Below are positions 25,219-34,483 of a DNA stretch of 64,000 nt, one piece after another. The notes below the pieces were generated by a model that saw only the letters and a list, made by a program, of their open reading frames with translations, made no database searches and was not told the DNA's origin. The stretch's first letter is position 1; every line of letters starts with the position of its first letter. The position numbers and the translations under genes are program-made. Source of the DNA: Metaruminococcus_A sp050943475 (lineage in GTDB: Bacteria; Bacillota; Clostridia; Oscillospirales; Ruminococcaceae). The stretch lies in contig JBMNPF010000005.1 of NCBI GenBank assembly GCA_050943475.1, forward strand, positions 1 through 64,000, written 5' to 3'.

Positions 25219-26505
25219 ATGAAAGCAAAGCAAATACTGGCAGGAATCGCTGCATTGTTGCTGCTTGCGTCCTGCTCACCAGCTCCACAGGAAGTCAACG
25301 AAAAAACGGTGTTGAAATTTTGTTATATTTATGAACGCTGGTCAGAAGAGACCACGTCGTTGGAAATTTATCGTGCAATCGATCGATTTTGCGAAGAAAA
25401 TTCTAATTTCAGGGTGGAAATCGTTGCACTGAGTGAAAAGGAGCTTGATGCCGGAAAATTACCCGAGGCGGACCTGTACTGGGATTGCCACAGGATGAAA
25501 CAAAATATTCGAGAGGAGCGATATCTTAACCTCAAGCCCTACCTTGATCAGGATACTGAATGGAAAGATGGCTTTCGAAATGGGGCGTTTCAGCAGGCGA
25601 GTTTAGATGGTGGAATTTACGGTGTGCCGGTGTTTACGGTGTATGACACCTTATTTTATAATGTTGAGCTGTTTGAAAAAAACGGTATAAACGCTGCTTC
25701 TATTCAAACCTGGGAGGATTTTCTTGCTGTCTGTGAGATGTTGAAACAGGCAGATATTCTCCCGCTTGCATTGATGGATCATGTTGATGGGCGCACGAAC
25801 CTTTTATTTGATTATTTGGTTCAGAGACTGGGTGGCTTAGAAGCGGTCTATGCCCTTGCGGAGGATCGGGAAGGGGCCACATTTGAGAAAGAGTGTTTTG
25901 TGCACGCTGCTGAAATGGTCAGAGAGCTGTTTGAAAAAGAATATGCTCTCAGCAATGTAGAAGCAAATGCAGATCAGGATCCGGAAATAGCGCTTTTTAA
26001 AAGTGGAGAAGCGGCGATGTGTCTTGTTGAAAACGAGGCAATTACCGGAAATTGGAGCGATAACGTTTATGAATATGCAGAAGTAATCTCGTTTCCCATC
26101 TTGAATGCGGATAAAGGTGATTGGTGGATGGAAGAATCCAATAGCTATATTGCTGTTTCCAGTCAAACTGCTTACCCGGATGCAGCGGTGGAGATGCTGA
26201 AATATATGACTGGGAAACAGGTCCAGGAAGGCCTTCTTTCATGGGAACACGTTGTGCCCGCGGCAAAATATGTGGAGTATGATCCGAGTGTTTCTTATCT
26301 TTCACGGGGAATGCAAACTTTGGTAAATAGCACAAAACGGAAAGAAGTGCAGACCTTTTCTCGTTTTAACCTGCTTTGGGGAGCGGATGTTGATGAAATT
26401 TGCAATAGGGGGCTCGTTCGGGTCGTCCGCGGTGAACAAACCCCGCAGGAAGCTATGCGCAGCGCACAGGAGGAATACGAACAACTCCGGAATAGCGTTG
26501 AATAA
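25219..26505 (+). CDS. Extracellular solute-binding lipoprotein (family 1 type), paralog 1
   Basis: A 428-residue lipoprotein with lipobox LLASC (Cys19). The family 1 pattern is clear: LKPYLDQDTEWKDGF, YGVPVF, LFYNVELFEKNGI, SIQTWEDFLAVCEMLKQADILPLAL, LFKSGEAAMCL and GEQTPQEAMRSAQEEY. Such proteins normally deliver sugars to ABC importers, but no permease or ATPase is next to it. Three paralogs follow in tandem, and this one pairs with the second by its C-terminal motif. The ligand is unknown. Confidence 0.88.
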   Translation: MKAKQILAGIAALLLLASCSPAPQEVNEKTVLKFCYIYERWSEETTSLEIYRAIDRFCEENSNFRVEIVALSEKELDAGKLPEADLYWDCHRMKQNIREERYLNLKPYLDQDTEWKDGFRNGAFQQASLDGGIYGVPVFTVYDTLFYNVELFEKNGINAASIQTWEDFLAVCEMLKQADILPLALMDHVDGRTNLLFDYLVQRLGGLEAVYALAEDREGATFEKECFVHAAEMVRELFEKEYALSNVEANADQDPEIALFKSGEAAMCLVENEAITGNWSDNVYEYAEVISFPILNADKGDWWMEESNSYIAVSSQTAYPDAAVEMLKYMTGKQVQEGLLSWEHVVPAAKYVEYDPSVSYLSRGMQTLVNSTKRKEVQTFSRFNLLWGADVDEICNRGLVRVVRGEQTPQEAMRSAQEEYEQLRNSVE

Positions 26506-26640
26506 AACCGCTGTATCCTCCAATAGGACATCTGCAAAAGCCGCGATTAAAGGCTAAAGTCACTTGTTCATTTATTGTAGGAAACGAAATAGTGTGTAAA
26601 AAGTCTCGGACAGTAAAATAGCTGGAGAGGGGGAGGCAAA

Positions 26641-27972
26641 ATGAAGCACAAACGGTTTCTGTCAATGGTTTTATCGGTATTCCTGTTTACGTCCTGCACG
26701 GGAGGAGAACCATCTTCTTCCTCCAGCACGCTACCGCTGGATCAGCGCACAAACCTGACTTTTAGCTATCCCTATGACCGTACAAGCAATGATCCGCTGG
26801 TGTGGGAAATTTACAAATCTGTTGATCAGTATGTAGAATACGTCGATCCAACAACTTTTCTGCAGGTTGTCAATCAACCCGTTGACGCCTCTACCGGCGA
26901 CAAAAGCAGTTTTTTGGGCCCTCGCGTAAAGACCGACCTGGACTGGAGACCAGTGTTGGAACAACGAAAAGCCGCTGCGGGCGAGTACCTGGACCTAACG
27001 CCTTATCTCAATGCCGATCCGGCATGGCGGGATTCTTTCCGTTCCGGTGCATTCCATCAATTAACCGTAGAAGGCAAAATTTATGCCGTTCCAGCCAGTA
27101 TGTCCTACAACTGCCTTTATTATAATACCGAATTATTTGAGCAGGCTGGGATTGAGCCTTCCTCCATCCGAACTTGGACAGATTTTCTTGCCGCATGTGA
27201 AACTTTGAAACAGGCGGGTATTACGCCGCTTGCTCTCTCCGGCAAGGATGCCTGGTGCATTGCACTCCTGACAAACTACCTGGTTCAGCGGCTTGGTGGG
27301 CTGGAGGCGGTCAACGCCCTTGCCGAGAGTGCGGATGGCGCTACCTTTGAACAGGAATGCTTCTTTCGCGCAGCCGAGCTGACAAAAGAATTGTTTGATA
27401 AAGGGTATATTCAGCAAACTGCGTTGGAGGATACGCACGACCAAGCGGCGGATCTGTTCTGTCAGGAACAAGCGGCTATGTACTGCATGGGAAGCTGGAT
27501 GCTACCCCGTTTTTGCTGGGAAAGCGCTCCGGCAGACGGCAGGATCCGTGTACTACCGTTCCCGTTGATGGAGGAATATCCGGATACAGCAGGCCAGTGG
27601 ATGGCAAAAAGTGATAACAACCTGGTGGTTCTCAGCTCGTCGGAGCATCCGGACCAAGCGGTTGCCTTTCTGAAGTACCTGACCGGGGACGAACGGCAAC
27701 AGGCGGTTGCCGGGGCAGCGGCTGTACCGGCTATTACCATACAATCCGATGATCCGAATTGTCCGGAGGAGGTCGGGGCACTTATTGCGTTGGTTGAACA
27801 GGAGAACGCCGGTGTGTTCCCCTTTTTTGACAGCGTTTTGTCAAATGAGATTTACACCTGTTACACCGCCGCATTACAAAATGTCCTAAGCGGAGAACAA
27901 ACGCCGCAGGAGGCCATGCGCAGCGTGCAGGCGGAATACCTGGCAAATGGTACATCCGCGGCCATGACATGA
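26641..27972 (+). CDS. Extracellular solute-binding lipoprotein (family 1 type), paralog 2
   Basis: A 443-residue lipoprotein with lipobox LFTSC (Cys19), then a Ser-rich spacer. The central block (LYYNTELFEQAGI, SIRTWTDFLAACETLKQAGI, YLVQRLGGLEAVNALAE, ATFEQECFFRAAEL) is nearly identical to its neighbours. The part before it (about 40-120) is unrelated to them in detail. The C-terminal GEQTPQEAMRSVQAEY matches paralog 1. GAGAGGGGGAGG precedes the start. Confidence 0.88.
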   Translation: MKHKRFLSMVLSVFLFTSCTGGEPSSSSSTLPLDQRTNLTFSYPYDRTSNDPLVWEIYKSVDQYVEYVDPTTFLQVVNQPVDASTGDKSSFLGPRVKTDLDWRPVLEQRKAAAGEYLDLTPYLNADPAWRDSFRSGAFHQLTVEGKIYAVPASMSYNCLYYNTELFEQAGIEPSSIRTWTDFLAACETLKQAGITPLALSGKDAWCIALLTNYLVQRLGGLEAVNALAESADGATFEQECFFRAAELTKELFDKGYIQQTALEDTHDQAADLFCQEQAAMYCMGSWMLPRFCWESAPADGRIRVLPFPLMEEYPDTAGQWMAKSDNNLVVLSSSEHPDQAVAFLKYLTGDERQQAVAGAAAVPAITIQSDDPNCPEEVGALIALVEQENAGVFPFFDSVLSNEIYTCYTAALQNVLSGEQTPQEAMRSVQAEYLANGTSAAMT

Positions 27973-28000
27973 AGTGCTGTTGGAAAAAAAGGGGGGCGTC

Positions 28001-29368
28001 ATGAGGACCAGAAAAGCAGGTCGGTCAAAGGCATTTTGTGTTGCGATGGCGGTTATCTTTCTGAGCGTGTCAGTCTCCTGTTCGGATGGAGAGAAACCAT
28101 CGCCGTATGAAAATACAGAACCGGATCATCCGCTTGACCTGTCATTTGTATTTTCCGGCGCTGAAATTAACAGTGAACCATTGGAGGAATTGTTTTACCA
28201 GGTAATTGCCGGTTACAATGACAGTAATCCATATCAGGACGCTGTGCACATGGCAATTTATCCGGAGCACTTGATCAGTAAATTTGGCACTCCGCCGTCT
28301 CTTGAAGCGCCTCCGGATCTCGAATGTATGCGTGTTTTCATACGGGATTATCTCGAAACCGAACGATATATCCCGTTAAACTCCTATTTGGAGCAGGATG
28401 CGGAGTGGTCTTCTTCGTTCCGTGACGGTGTGTTTGACTTTGCCATTTATGATGGCGATATTCTTCAAATTCCATTGCTCAATGCGTATGACTGCGTTTT
28501 CTACAATACCGAATTGTTTGAGCGGGCGGGCATCCATGCGGATAAAATCCACAGCTGGGACGATTTTCTTGCCGCCTGCGAAGCGCTGAAGCAGGCGGGC
28601 GTCATCCCCATTGCAGTTTCCTGCCAGAATCCAGAAGAAATGTCTTCGTTCTTTTCGTACCTGGTTCTGCGTCTCGGCGGGGCGGAGCCGGTTCGGGAAC
28701 TTGCCTTTTGTAATGAAGGCGCAACCTTTGAACAGGAATGCTTTCTCCGGTCGGGGCGTATTATCCGGGAAATGGTAGAAAAGGGTTATGTTCAACCGCA
28801 ACTGCTGGAAGACGCCCGCTTCAATGCACGCCAGCGTTTTCAAAGCGGGGAGGCGGCTATGTACTGCGGCAGTACCAGTGAAATTCCCGCGTTTTACGGG
28901 GAACAGTCCGTTGTCGCTGGTAAGGTCGGTGTGCTGCCATTCCCGGCAGTGCAAACCGGTAATGCGGTAAGCGGCCAGTGGATTGGCGGCGTGCAGGCGC
29001 TTTCCATCGGAAAGCGAAATGCTTACCCCGAACGTACCGTTGAATTAATCCAGCACCTAACATCAGAAGAGGTACAGCGTGCCATTATGGAGGATTATGG
29101 GTATATCCCCGCTGTCAATATTACGGGGGATACTTCTAAAATCAAACCGGAGCTGCTTCAGGTCGATGCGCTCTCCAACCGGGGGCAGTCGGGCACTTTC
29201 CCCGCTTTGGAAGCGCAGTTTGGCGAGGCGCTGGCTTTTAAATGGTGGAAAGCTGTGCGCAATATCATCGGCGGATGGCAATCCCCGGAAGAGGCGTTTC
29301 ATGAGGCGCAAAAGGGTTACTGCGCTTTGAAAGAGCAGGGGGAAATTGGCTCCTTTGAAACCACTTAA
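28001..29368 (+). CDS. Extracellular solute-binding lipoprotein (family 1 type), paralog 3
   Basis: The ATG at 28001 has a GGGGGG ribosome site and gives a 455-residue protein with a signal peptide ending SVSVSC (Cys27). The core block (VFYNTELFERAGI, SWDDFLAACEALKQAGVIP, YLVLRLGGAEPVREL, ATFEQECFLRSGRI) is conserved. The C-terminal WQSPEEAFHEAQKGY resembles paralog 4 more than 1 and 2. Like the others it has no transport partner nearby. The C-terminal substitutions suggest two rounds of duplication. Confidence 0.88.
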   Translation: MRTRKAGRSKAFCVAMAVIFLSVSVSCSDGEKPSPYENTEPDHPLDLSFVFSGAEINSEPLEELFYQVIAGYNDSNPYQDAVHMAIYPEHLISKFGTPPSLEAPPDLECMRVFIRDYLETERYIPLNSYLEQDAEWSSSFRDGVFDFAIYDGDILQIPLLNAYDCVFYNTELFERAGIHADKIHSWDDFLAACEALKQAGVIPIAVSCQNPEEMSSFFSYLVLRLGGAEPVRELAFCNEGATFEQECFLRSGRIIREMVEKGYVQPQLLEDARFNARQRFQSGEAAMYCGSTSEIPAFYGEQSVVAGKVGVLPFPAVQTGNAVSGQWIGGVQALSIGKRNAYPERTVELIQHLTSEEVQRAIMEDYGYIPAVNITGDTSKIKPELLQVDALSNRGQSGTFPALEAQFGEALAFKWWKAVRNIIGGWQSPEEAFHEAQKGYCALKEQGEIGSFETT

Positions 29369-29383
29369 CAGGAGGTGAGCTTG

Positions 29384-30712
29384 TTGCGTGCCGGAAAAAT
29401 TGGTTTGACCCTGTTTTTTACAGCATTAGTGGGTGGATTGATTGCGCTGAGCGTTGCATTAACCGATTCAGGCAATCAGGATGTGGTTGTCCCGGTCAGC
29501 TCCAGTTCCCCGGAATATACGCTGAGCGTTCCGGAGAAACGGACTAGCGGTAAGCAGAATGACTTGTTGAGCAGCCAGTTTTATGCCATATTGAACCGGT
29601 ACAACAACAACCAGCAGGATGTTATGCTGGAGGTAATGTATCCGTCTGAGGAACATTGGTATTCGCCAGTGGACGTCACCCCCAAAATAGAGGAGGAGCT
29701 TGACTTCAACTGGCGCACATTTCTTCTCCCGGAGGAGCGCGATGGGCAGTTTGTGGAACTGAACAGCTACCTTACGGAGGATGAGGCGTGGAGCGAATCT
29801 TTCCGGGAGGGTGTTTTTGCACCGTTTATCTATGGCGAACATTGTTACCAGATTCCTGTCGCCTCCAATTATTGCTGTGTGTTCTACAATACCGAGCTGT
29901 TTGAACGTACCGGAATCGATCCGGCTGCAATTCAGACCTGGGAGGATTTACTTGCCGCCTGTGAAACGCTGAAACAGGCGGGAATTCTACCAGTTTCACT
30001 TGCCTGCCAAAGCCCGGACGGTGTTTCACCGCTCTATTCCTACCTTGTTTTGCGTCTGGGCGGTGCAGATGCAGTTACCGCTCTTGCAGAACGCCGGGAA
30101 GAAGCTACCTTTGAGCAGGACTGCTTTATCCGCGCAGGTGAAATGCTTCGTGAAATGGCTGAAATGGGCTATTTCCCGGAGGATACCAACCATCTCCCGG
30201 AAATTACCGCTCGCCAGAAAATGGCAGATGGTGACGCCGCCATTTATTTTGGTTCAACCGAATTGGTGTCGTTTTTTCATAAAAATGCAGCAAAAGGTAA
30301 AATTGGCGTGCTTCCTTTTCCAACCGTTCAAGGCGGCGCCGGGGACGGAGGGCAGTGGCTGGGGCAGGTCGAAACGCTTGCCGTTCGATCCGGCTGTGCA
30401 CACAGGGAACAGGCGGTGAATGTTTTAAAGTATATGACCAGCGAAGCTGTTCAAAGAGAACTCATTGAATCCGGTGCGGGGCTGCCCAGTGTGCAGGTGG
30501 ATTACGGAGAAAAGAAGGTGCATTCCGAATTGCAGACGGTAGAGAGGCTTACAAATCAAAGCGGTTCCAGTGTCTGTCTGCAGTTTGAGCGGCAGTTTGG
30601 CGAAAAATTGGAGCGCTATTGGCGTTTGACCCTCAGCACCATGGCAACCGGACTGAAACCGCCGCAGCAGGCGTTTCATGAACTTCAGGCAGACTATGAA
30701 GCAATGGAATAA
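29384..30712 (+). CDS. Solute-binding protein paralog 4, membrane-anchored, no lipobox
   Basis: A GGAGG at 29371-29375 overlaps a GTG at 29375, so a TTG at 29381 or 29384 is the likely start; I chose 29384. The N-terminal hydrophobic segment (GLTLFFTALVGGLIALSVAL) is not followed by a Cys, so this paralog is probably held by an uncleaved anchor or is secreted. The core block (VFYNTELFERTGI, TWEDLLAACETLKQAGILP, YLVLRLGGADAVTAL, ATFEQDCFIRAGEM) is kept. The C-terminus LKPPQQAFHELQADY pairs it with paralog 3. Confidence 0.85.
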   Translation: MRAGKIGLTLFFTALVGGLIALSVALTDSGNQDVVVPVSSSSPEYTLSVPEKRTSGKQNDLLSSQFYAILNRYNNNQQDVMLEVMYPSEEHWYSPVDVTPKIEEELDFNWRTFLLPEERDGQFVELNSYLTEDEAWSESFREGVFAPFIYGEHCYQIPVASNYCCVFYNTELFERTGIDPAAIQTWEDLLAACETLKQAGILPVSLACQSPDGVSPLYSYLVLRLGGADAVTALAERREEATFEQDCFIRAGEMLREMAEMGYFPEDTNHLPEITARQKMADGDAAIYFGSTELVSFFHKNAAKGKIGVLPFPTVQGGAGDGGQWLGQVETLAVRSGCAHREQAVNVLKYMTSEAVQRELIESGAGLPSVQVDYGEKKVHSELQTVERLTNQSGSSVCLQFERQFGEKLERYWRLTLSTMATGLKPPQQAFHELQADYEAME

Positions 30713-30793
30713 TTTTTTTCTTTTAAGCGCTGTTGGGTACTGTGACGTTGCAGTTTTTACGGCTGTTTTGCTTTTGCATATGAGGATGAACTG

Positions 30794-30916
30794 TTTTAGA
30801 ACCTTATAGCAGCATTGTAGTGCTCGGCTATTTGCCTTAATAATCTGCCAACCAGAAAACCGAGAATATCCGCGTAAGGCGTTGTACCAGGAAATGGTTA
30901 ATATCAGGTTCTAAAA
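30794..30916 (+). promoter_or_regulatory. Possible structured leader of the 66-aa gene
   Basis: TTTTAGAACC (30794-30803) is perfectly complementary to GGTTCTAAAA (30907-30916). The right arm runs directly into the ribosome site (AAAAGAGGAG) of the small gene. Closure would bring this site next to a long stem enclosing about 100 bases, so translation could be controlled by the leader. This is inference from pairing only. Confidence 0.35.
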
Positions 30917-30929
30917 GAGGAGAATTGCT

Positions 30930-31130
30930 ATGAAGGTGCGTTATGCGGTCATCGGCCTGCTAGCAATGGTGTTGTCTGTTATAGGTATTATAGCATGGGA
31001 TGCAGTGCCTGGTAACAATCATGGGGCGGAACCGGAAGAAGTAATGTTTCAATATGACGCTGAACAGAGTACAAGCTCTGACCCTTTTGCTGCACAGGAA
31101 AATCCGCCGTACAGCGCTTATTATTGGTGA
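30930..31130 (+). CDS. Small membrane-anchored protein (66 residues)
   Basis: An N-terminal hydrophobic segment (about 5-24, AVIGLLAMVLSVIGIIAW) is followed by a short acidic, Ser/Pro-rich tail ending PPYSAYYW, predicted to be outside the cell. The ribosome site AGAGGAG is good. It is the last gene before a strong terminator and follows the four solute-binding proteins, so it may be part of the same system. Function unknown. Confidence 0.6.
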   Translation: MKVRYAVIGLLAMVLSVIGIIAWDAVPGNNHGAEPEEVMFQYDAEQSTSSDPFAAQENPPYSAYYW

Positions 31131-31193
31131 TAAAAAACACACCTGCTGGTGTCTGGGAAATCCCCCAATAACCTCAACAGGTGTGTTTTTTAT
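31130..31193. terminator. Bidirectional terminator between converging operons
   Basis: ATAAAAAACACACCTG (31130-31145) pairs with CAGGTGTGTTTTTTAT (31178-31193). It ends the solute-binding protein region on the plus strand and the hexuronate operon on the minus strand. Confidence 0.9.
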
Positions 31194-31208
31194 GGATTCA
31201 ATTCGTGT

Positions 31209-32228
31209 TTACCGGTTCATTTCGCTCTGTGGGCCGGTGCTGTGGTGCGCCTTGATAATACCGTCGATCTCCCGCAGACTGGTGCAGGGCAGGTCGCCCG
31301 CCACGGTCTCTTTGACCGCCGCCATAGCGTTGCCGTACTCCACCGCCTGCTGCATGGTGAGGCCCGAAAGGATGGCGTACAGCACGCCGGAAACATAGGC
31401 GTCGCCGCTGCCAATGCGGTCCACCACCTCAATGTTCCGGTACGGTTCCTCGGTGTAGAAAACGCCGCTCTTTGCGTCGTATAGCTCCGAGGTAAAGTCG
31501 TGGCTCGAGGGGCTGTTGATCTTCCGCTTAGTCGTCGCCACAACCTGAAGGTTGTAGGTCTCCGCAAATTCTTTCATGATGTCGTGCAGCTCGCCGGTGC
31601 GGCCGAACATCCTGCGGCAGCTCTCCTCTGAAATAAAGAGGATATCAATGTACGGCAGCACCGCCTCAATAGCGGCTTTCGCCTTTTCTTCTCCCCAGAG
31701 GTTGGCCCGGTAGTTGACGTCGAACGAAATAAGCGCCCCGCTTTCCTTGAACCGCTTTATAACGGCGGTTGCAGCGGTGCAGACCTCGTCCGAAAGCGCG
31801 AGGGTAATGCCGCTGGTGTGGAACAGTCTGGTGTCGGTGTAAATTTGCTCCGGAAGCTCCTCTGCCCGGAAACGGGAGGGGGAGGAATTCTTGCGGTCGT
31901 ACACCACACTGGGCTTGCGCGGGGTTGCGCCGCTTTCCATGTAATAGGTGCCAACCCGCGCGCCGTCTGCCGTGTCGTCCACAACATAACAATCGTCCAC
32001 GCCCAAAATACGCATCTGACCGGTAATGTAATCCCGGACAGCGTTGACAGGGAGCTTGGTCGCAAAGGCTGTCTTCAGCCCCAGCGCCGCCGCGCCCGCC
32101 ATGACGTTGAGCTCCGAGCCGCCGGGGCGGCTGTCCAGCACGGCCGCGCGGCAAAGCCGCTCTTTGCCAACCGGGGTCAGGCGGAGCATGACCTCGCCCA
32201 GGCTGATGGCATCAAATCGTCTTTCCAT
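31209..32228 (-). CDS. kdgK: 2-keto-3-deoxygluconate kinase (PfkB/ribokinase family)
   Basis: It should phosphorylate KDG to KDPG. The 339-residue protein has PfkB signatures: PGGSELNVMAGAAALG near the N-terminus and the C-terminal DRIGSGDAYVSGVL (a DTxGAGD-type site with the catalytic Asp). It is the last gene of the minus-strand hexuronate operon, directly after the KDPG aldolase gene, which supports KDG rather than another sugar. GGAGGGG precedes the ATG. Confidence 0.92.
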   Translation of the reverse strand: MERRFDAISLGEVMLRLTPVGKERLCRAAVLDSRPGGSELNVMAGAAALGLKTAFATKLPVNAVRDYITGQMRILGVDDCYVVDDTADGARVGTYYMESGATPRKPSVVYDRKNSSPSRFRAEELPEQIYTDTRLFHTSGITLALSDEVCTAATAVIKRFKESGALISFDVNYRANLWGEEKAKAAIEAVLPYIDILFISEESCRRMFGRTGELHDIMKEFAETYNLQVVATTKRKINSPSSHDFTSELYDAKSGVFYTEEPYRNIEVVDRIGSGDAYVSGVLYAILSGLTMQQAVEYGNAMAAVKETVAGDLPCTSLREIDGIIKAHHSTGPQSEMNR

Positions 32229-32243
32229 GGTTCCCCTCCGTTG

Positions 32244-33209
32244 TTATGCTTTTTGTTTGAGGTGAATGGCAAATCCGCCGATTTCCCCCTCCAGGTAAAC
32301 AAGGTTCAGCTTGCCGTTTGCATCGTAGGTCTTGGAATCCTCAATAAACGAAATTCCCTTGCCCGCGAGGTAATACATTGCGCGGTGAATATCATTGGTC
32401 TGGATGGCGATGTGTCCATTGGTGCCGCGCCCGTCAAACTTCATAATTTCGATGACGTCGTCCATGAAGATGGACTTTTCCCCATCGTTAATCGCCATGC
32501 CGAACAGCGCGGCAAACTGCTTCGCCTGTGCCATTGCGGCATCTCCGGTCCCCGCGTTGATGCCAATATGCACCAGCTTGAAACCAAGCATGGTCATAAC
32601 CGCCTGCTGTGCCAGCGCCGTGATTTCGTCATAGCGCTCCTCTTTTAACAGTGCGTCGGTGACCATCCAGCTTCCGCCGCAGGCCACAATCTTGGAGAAA
32701 GAGAGGTACTCGTTCAGGTTTTTGGGGGAAATACCGCCGGTCGGCATGAATTTCACATTACCGTAGGGTGCGCTCATTGCCTTGATCATTGCAAGGCCGC
32801 CCGCCGCTTCCGCCGGGAAAAATTTGACAGTGTCAAGCCCAAGCTCCAGCGCCGCCTCAATATCGGTCGGAGAGGAACAACCCGGAATCATCGGAACGCC
32901 TTTCTCCTGGCAGTATTTTACAATAGACGGGTTAAAACCCGGCGCCACAATAAACTTTGCACCCGCTTTTACGGCGCTGTCCACCTGAGCGGTGGTGAGA
33001 ACAGTTCCTGCGCCCACCAGCATCTCCGGGTATTTTTCCGCAATGCGGGAAATGGCCTCCGCCGCCTCGTCGGTGCGGAAAGTCACCTCAGCCACCGGCA
33101 GGCCGCCCTTAATGAGCGCACCCGCGAGCGGAAGGGCCTTGTCCGCGTCGTCTATCTTGATGACCGGCACAATGCCGATTTTGCTGATCTGCTCAAATAT
33201 TTCGCACAT
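32244..33209 (-). CDS. eda: KDPG/KHG aldolase fused to a VOC-type domain
   Basis: Residues 1 to about 207 are a class I KDPG aldolase: VAEVTFRT (Glu), VGAGTVLT, and the Schiff-base Lys in LDTVKFFPAEAAGG. It splits KDPG into pyruvate and glyceraldehyde-3-phosphate. Residues about 210-320 (LGFKLVHIGINAG, NGHIAIQTNDIHRAMYYL, EGEIGGFAIHLKQ) look like a vicinal-oxygen-chelate/glyoxalase-type domain of unknown role. Plain aldolases are about 205-215 residues, so this is a true extra domain. The stop lies 15 bases before kdgK. Confidence 0.92.
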   Translation of the reverse strand: MCEIFEQISKIGIVPVIKIDDADKALPLAGALIKGGLPVAEVTFRTDEAAEAISRIAEKYPEMLVGAGTVLTTAQVDSAVKAGAKFIVAPGFNPSIVKYCQEKGVPMIPGCSSPTDIEAALELGLDTVKFFPAEAAGGLAMIKAMSAPYGNVKFMPTGGISPKNLNEYLSFSKIVACGGSWMVTDALLKEERYDEITALAQQAVMTMLGFKLVHIGINAGTGDAAMAQAKQFAALFGMAINDGEKSIFMDDVIEIMKFDGRGTNGHIAIQTNDIHRAMYYLAGKGISFIEDSKTYDANGKLNLVYLEGEIGGFAIHLKQKA

Positions 33210-33262
33210 GTTTTTTCGTTCCTTTCACATATCTGCGGTTGCTTGACCCGGGTCTGTACGGA

Positions 33263-34336
33263 TTACTTGCCGGATTTCTCAAGCGCCTCAATGATGCCCA
33301 CCATGTAAGCGGCGCCCAGTGCGCGGTCGTACAGGCCATAGCCCGGGCGGCCCTGTTCGTCCCAGATCATGCGGCCGTGGTCGGGGCGGATAAGACCCTT
33401 ATATCCGTTTTTGTGCAGGGTTTCCAGCACTTTGTAGATGTTGATGTCGCCTTCCTCGGTGAGGTGTGCGCCTTCGTAGAACATGCCCGGCTTGACAAAT
33501 TTGATGTTGCGGATGTGCATGAACGCAATGCGGTCCATCTTAGAGAAGTGATCCACAATATCCACAATGTCATTGTTCGGGTTGGAGCCAAGCGAGCCGG
33601 TGCAGACGGTCAGGCAGTTGGAGGGGGAATCCACCATGTCTACAATTTTCTGGAGATTCTCCTTGCTGCTGACAATGCGAGGCAGGCCAAACAGGTTCCA
33701 CGGCGGGTCGTCGGAATGGACCGCCATTTTGATGTTCTGCTCCTCGGCCACCGGAATGACCTGCTGGAGGAAGTACTTGTAGTTTTCCCGCAGGTCGTCG
33801 TCGGTTACGCCCTTATATTTTTCCAGGGATTCCTTAATATACGGTACGCGGCTCGGTTCCCAGCCGGGGAGGACAAAGCCGTTTGCACCGGATTCCACCA
33901 TTTTAAACATGTCGTCCGGTGTGGAGGCGTCAATCACGCTTTGGTCAAACGCCATGGTGTTGGAGCCGTCCGGCAGAACATACGCCATCTCGGTCTTGGT
34001 GAAGTCAAACACCGGCATGAAATTGTAGCAAACCATGTGGATGCCCGCTTTGCCAAGATTCACCAACGTCTTTTTGTAATTCTCAATATACTTTTCACGG
34101 GTCGGCAGGCCGAGCTTGATGTCCTCATGGACGTTGACGCTCTCAATGCCGTCCAGCGTCAGGCCGGCTTTTTCCACCTGCGCTTTGACCTTCATAATGT
34201 CGTCGTATTCCCATAGCTCGCCCGCCGGAACGTCAAGCAGGGAGGTGATGATGCCCTTAATATACGGCACCTGTTTGATGGACTGGAGCGAGATGTTGTC
34301 GTTGTTCTCGCCGTACCAGCGGAATGTCATTCTCAT
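33263..34336 (-). CDS. uxuA: Mannonate dehydratase
   Basis: It dehydrates D-mannonate to KDG. The 357-residue length and motifs fit UxuA: MRMTFRWYGENNDNISLQSI at the start, GIESVNVHEDIKLG, AVHSDDPPWNLFGLPRI with metal-binding His and Asp, and FMHIRNIKF. TAGGAGG precedes the start. It lies between the mannonate oxidoreductase and the KDPG aldolase genes, in pathway order. Confidence 0.96.
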   Translation of the reverse strand: MRMTFRWYGENNDNISLQSIKQVPYIKGIITSLLDVPAGELWEYDDIMKVKAQVEKAGLTLDGIESVNVHEDIKLGLPTREKYIENYKKTLVNLGKAGIHMVCYNFMPVFDFTKTEMAYVLPDGSNTMAFDQSVIDASTPDDMFKMVESGANGFVLPGWEPSRVPYIKESLEKYKGVTDDDLRENYKYFLQQVIPVAEEQNIKMAVHSDDPPWNLFGLPRIVSSKENLQKIVDMVDSPSNCLTVCTGSLGSNPNNDIVDIVDHFSKMDRIAFMHIRNIKFVKPGMFYEGAHLTEEGDINIYKVLETLHKNGYKGLIRPDHGRMIWDEQGRPGYGLYDRALGAAYMVGIIEALEKSGK

Positions 34337-34483
34337 GGATGGATTCCTCCTAAAATGATATGTAGCGGATCATCCCTGCGGATGATCCAAAAGAAACAGA
34401 CCTTTCAGCGGTCAGGCGCACCGGCTGCAAAAGCCGGCGCATCAGGCCGCAGAAAAAAGCATTTCCAGGAGCACAGGCGGCAA

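Noticed and set aside
33239..34216. Plus-strand frame of 325 codons
   Set aside because: Antisense to uxuA, with His/Val-rich shadow composition and no ribosome site.
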